Shown here: in pieces, positions 63,059 to 64,000 of the stretch | Layout: each line of letters begins with the position of its first letter | How positions within the stretch are numbered: the stretch's first letter is position 1 | Source of the DNA: Limnohabitans sp. Rim8 | Lineage (GTDB): Bacteria > Pseudomonadota > Gammaproteobacteria > Burkholderiales > Burkholderiaceae_C | NCBI RefSeq assembly: GCF_945901735.1 | Contig: NZ_CAMDLM010000010.1 | Coordinates: 1 to 64,000 of the forward strand | Direction: 5' to 3' | Length of the DNA: 64,000 nt | Program-made: the position numbers and the translations under genes | Notes under the pieces: generated by a model | Seen by the model: only the letters and a program-made list of their open reading frames with translations | Databases searched by the model: none | Told to the model about the DNA's origin: nothing

Positions 63059-64000
63059 TCAGCCCTGGAGGGTCTGCGTTTTTGCCTCGTACTCGCGCCA
63101 GACCTGCGCAAGGTCTGCCTTGCGCCAGATGCGCTGGGCCAAGATGGTCAGCATCAGCGCGACCAGGGTCATCACGATCAGCCAGACGCCCTGGCGGTGG
63201 CCCCAGTGCTGCAACCATGCCCAGCGGTTGTCCACCTGCGTCATCCCTATCAACACCACAGGCGAAAAAAGCAAGACGCAGGTGAACAACAGCCGCCACC
63301 AGGTTTTGAATGCACCCATGAGACAGACCGCCAGCGCTGTGGCAACCCAAAAATCCACGGCCATGACGGGCAGGTACAAAGCCAGATGGGTCAAAATTTG
63401 CAAACCACTTTGGTCAGAAAAGAAAAATTGCTTGGCCCCATAAAACATGGCCCATCCCGGACAAAACCACATCGCGACAAATCGCAGGGTTGAGGTGATC
63501 AGGTTCAGGCCCAATTGACGACGCATTTGCCCACCGGGCGACAGCCAATAGCGCCAATGCCATTGGCTGGAGCGAAGCACGGGCAGCAAAAACAGACAGA
63601 GAAAACCTATCCGCCAAAGCTCGTAATACGTGATCTCACTGCCCCAGGGCTCCAGCATGCGAATGCTTCCAATTTGTTGGATCGGAAGCAGTGCAAATGT
63701 CACACCTAGCCCAAAGATCGCGCTCCAAGGCCTTCGCGCCAAATCACCCTGCTCAATGAATCCGGCACGCGCCACCAAGCGCCGAGCCCAGGCATCAAGT
63801 CGCCCACCCGGACCGGGAAGCCATGTCAACGCCGAGCGAGTTGGCGTCAACTGCCGACGTAACTGCCACACCCCAGCGCCCAGACCATAAGCCGCTGCCA
63901 GCAACCACACCCACAAGGGCGCATGCTGCCAGGCCCCCAACACTGGACCGGGCCAAAAAACGGTGAGCAGCCCACCCAGCAGGGGCACGGCCAGGTGCGC
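63059..64000 (-). CDS. Multi-pass membrane protein, 5' end outside the window
   Basis: The frame is open from 64000 to the stop at 63059, so at least 313 C-terminal residues are visible. About six to seven hydrophobic segments alternate with basic loops (WQLRRQLTPTRSAL, RIWRKADLAQVWREYE). I do not recognise the family. GTG 63988 could be a start but the frame continues upstream. Confidence 0.7.
   Translation of the reverse strand, partial: AHLAVPLLGGLLTVFWPGPVLGAWQHAPLWVWLLAAAYGLGAGVWQLRRQLTPTRSALTWLPGPGGRLDAWARRLVARAGFIEQGDLARRPWSAIFGLGVTFALLPIQQIGSIRMLEPWGSEITYYELWRIGFLCLFLLPVLRSSQWHWRYWLSPGGQMRRQLGLNLITSTLRFVAMWFCPGWAMFYGAKQFFFSDQSGLQILTHLALYLPVMAVDFWVATALAVCLMGAFKTWWRLLFTCVLLFSPVVLIGMTQVDNRWAWLQHWGHRQGVWLIVMTLVALMLTILAQRIWRKADLAQVWREYEAKTQTLQG

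Overview
The window reads as chromosomal DNA of a betaproteobacterium, most likely Burkholderiales and probably Comamonadaceae (relatives of Limnohabitans, Rhodoferax or Polaromonas). The basis is orphan Bug-type (tripartite tricarboxylate transporter) periplasmic receptors, a very long DUF3683/FAD/Fe-S dehydrogenase, the ubiE-Tim44-ubiJ-ubiB run, a Ugp operon ending in ugpQ, and the style of the housekeeping proteins. This is inference from protein families; no rRNA gene is present.

Layout. (1) 1-561: 3' end of a secreted Ig-like protein with a PEP-CTERM-like tail in a shifted frame. (2) 588-6075: a minus-strand sugar operon (binding protein, two CUT1 permeases, GH1 beta-glucosidase, ATPase) behind a perfect LacI-type palindrome. 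(3) 6.1-6.7 kb: gene debris (frameshifted COG3514/BrnA-like antitoxin, AtuA/DUF1446 fragment, shortened amidohydrolase). (4) 6.7-18.0 kb: an aromatic or N-heteroaromatic catabolic cluster: FAD hydroxylase, type I extradiol dioxygenase, ACMSD-like amidohydrolase, FAH hydrolase, RidA-like protein, Ldh2-family dehydrogenase, cupin, SDR, an SsuABC/TauABC-like uptake system, a Bug receptor and a GntR regulator. Two matching TGATAT/ATATCA operators lie at its promoters. (5) 18.1-28.0 kb: the most unusual part. Two formylglycine-type sulfatases, an aminotransferase, a PrnB-like (DUF1864) putative heme enzyme, two Bug receptors (one frameshifted), a hydratase and a Crp/Fnr-family regulator are organised around three diverged copies of one promoter cassette. 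Each copy carries a GTTACC-N2-GGTAAC-type operator, the start of the Crp/Fnr gene pointing one way, and a short arginine-rich leader ORF pointing the other. Two of the copies are inverted around an IS30-family transposase remnant. The right edge of this accessory block cuts into a core yciH/SUI1 gene at about 28.12 kb.

(6) 28.4-36.3 kb: ordinary chromosome: gloB, an aminotransferase pseudogene, GNAT, PNPOx, DUF1272, DinB, DUF429, a stand-alone BLUF photoreceptor next to folE, clsB, an EEP-family phosphatase and nudB. (7) 36.4-39.9 kb: a hybrid histidine kinase broken by a stop and a frameshift, a truncated molybdopterin-fold protein, an ABC ATPase with a Walker B Glu-to-Gln change, and a lytic transglycosylase. 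(8) 40-53.6 kb: a glycine-rich RRM protein, aspS, DUF502, FmdB, a sodium:solute symporter, ubiB-ubiJ-Tim44-ubiE, DUF971 and the 1292-residue dehydrogenase. (9) 53.9-58.8 kb: ugpB-A-E-C-Q with an intrinsic terminator between ugpB and ugpA. (10) 59.3-63.0 kb: hemA-prfA-prmC-grxD, then a partial membrane protein.

Working together: blocks 4 and 5 look like acquired catabolic modules with their own receptors and regulators. Block 5 is the best candidate for an undescribed system. I infer uptake and desulfation of a sulfated, probably aromatic or indolic, amine, followed by transamination, oxygenation and hydration, under one Crp/Fnr-type regulator. The substrate is not shown by the sequence. No tRNA, rRNA, CRISPR array, integrase or phage gene was seen.
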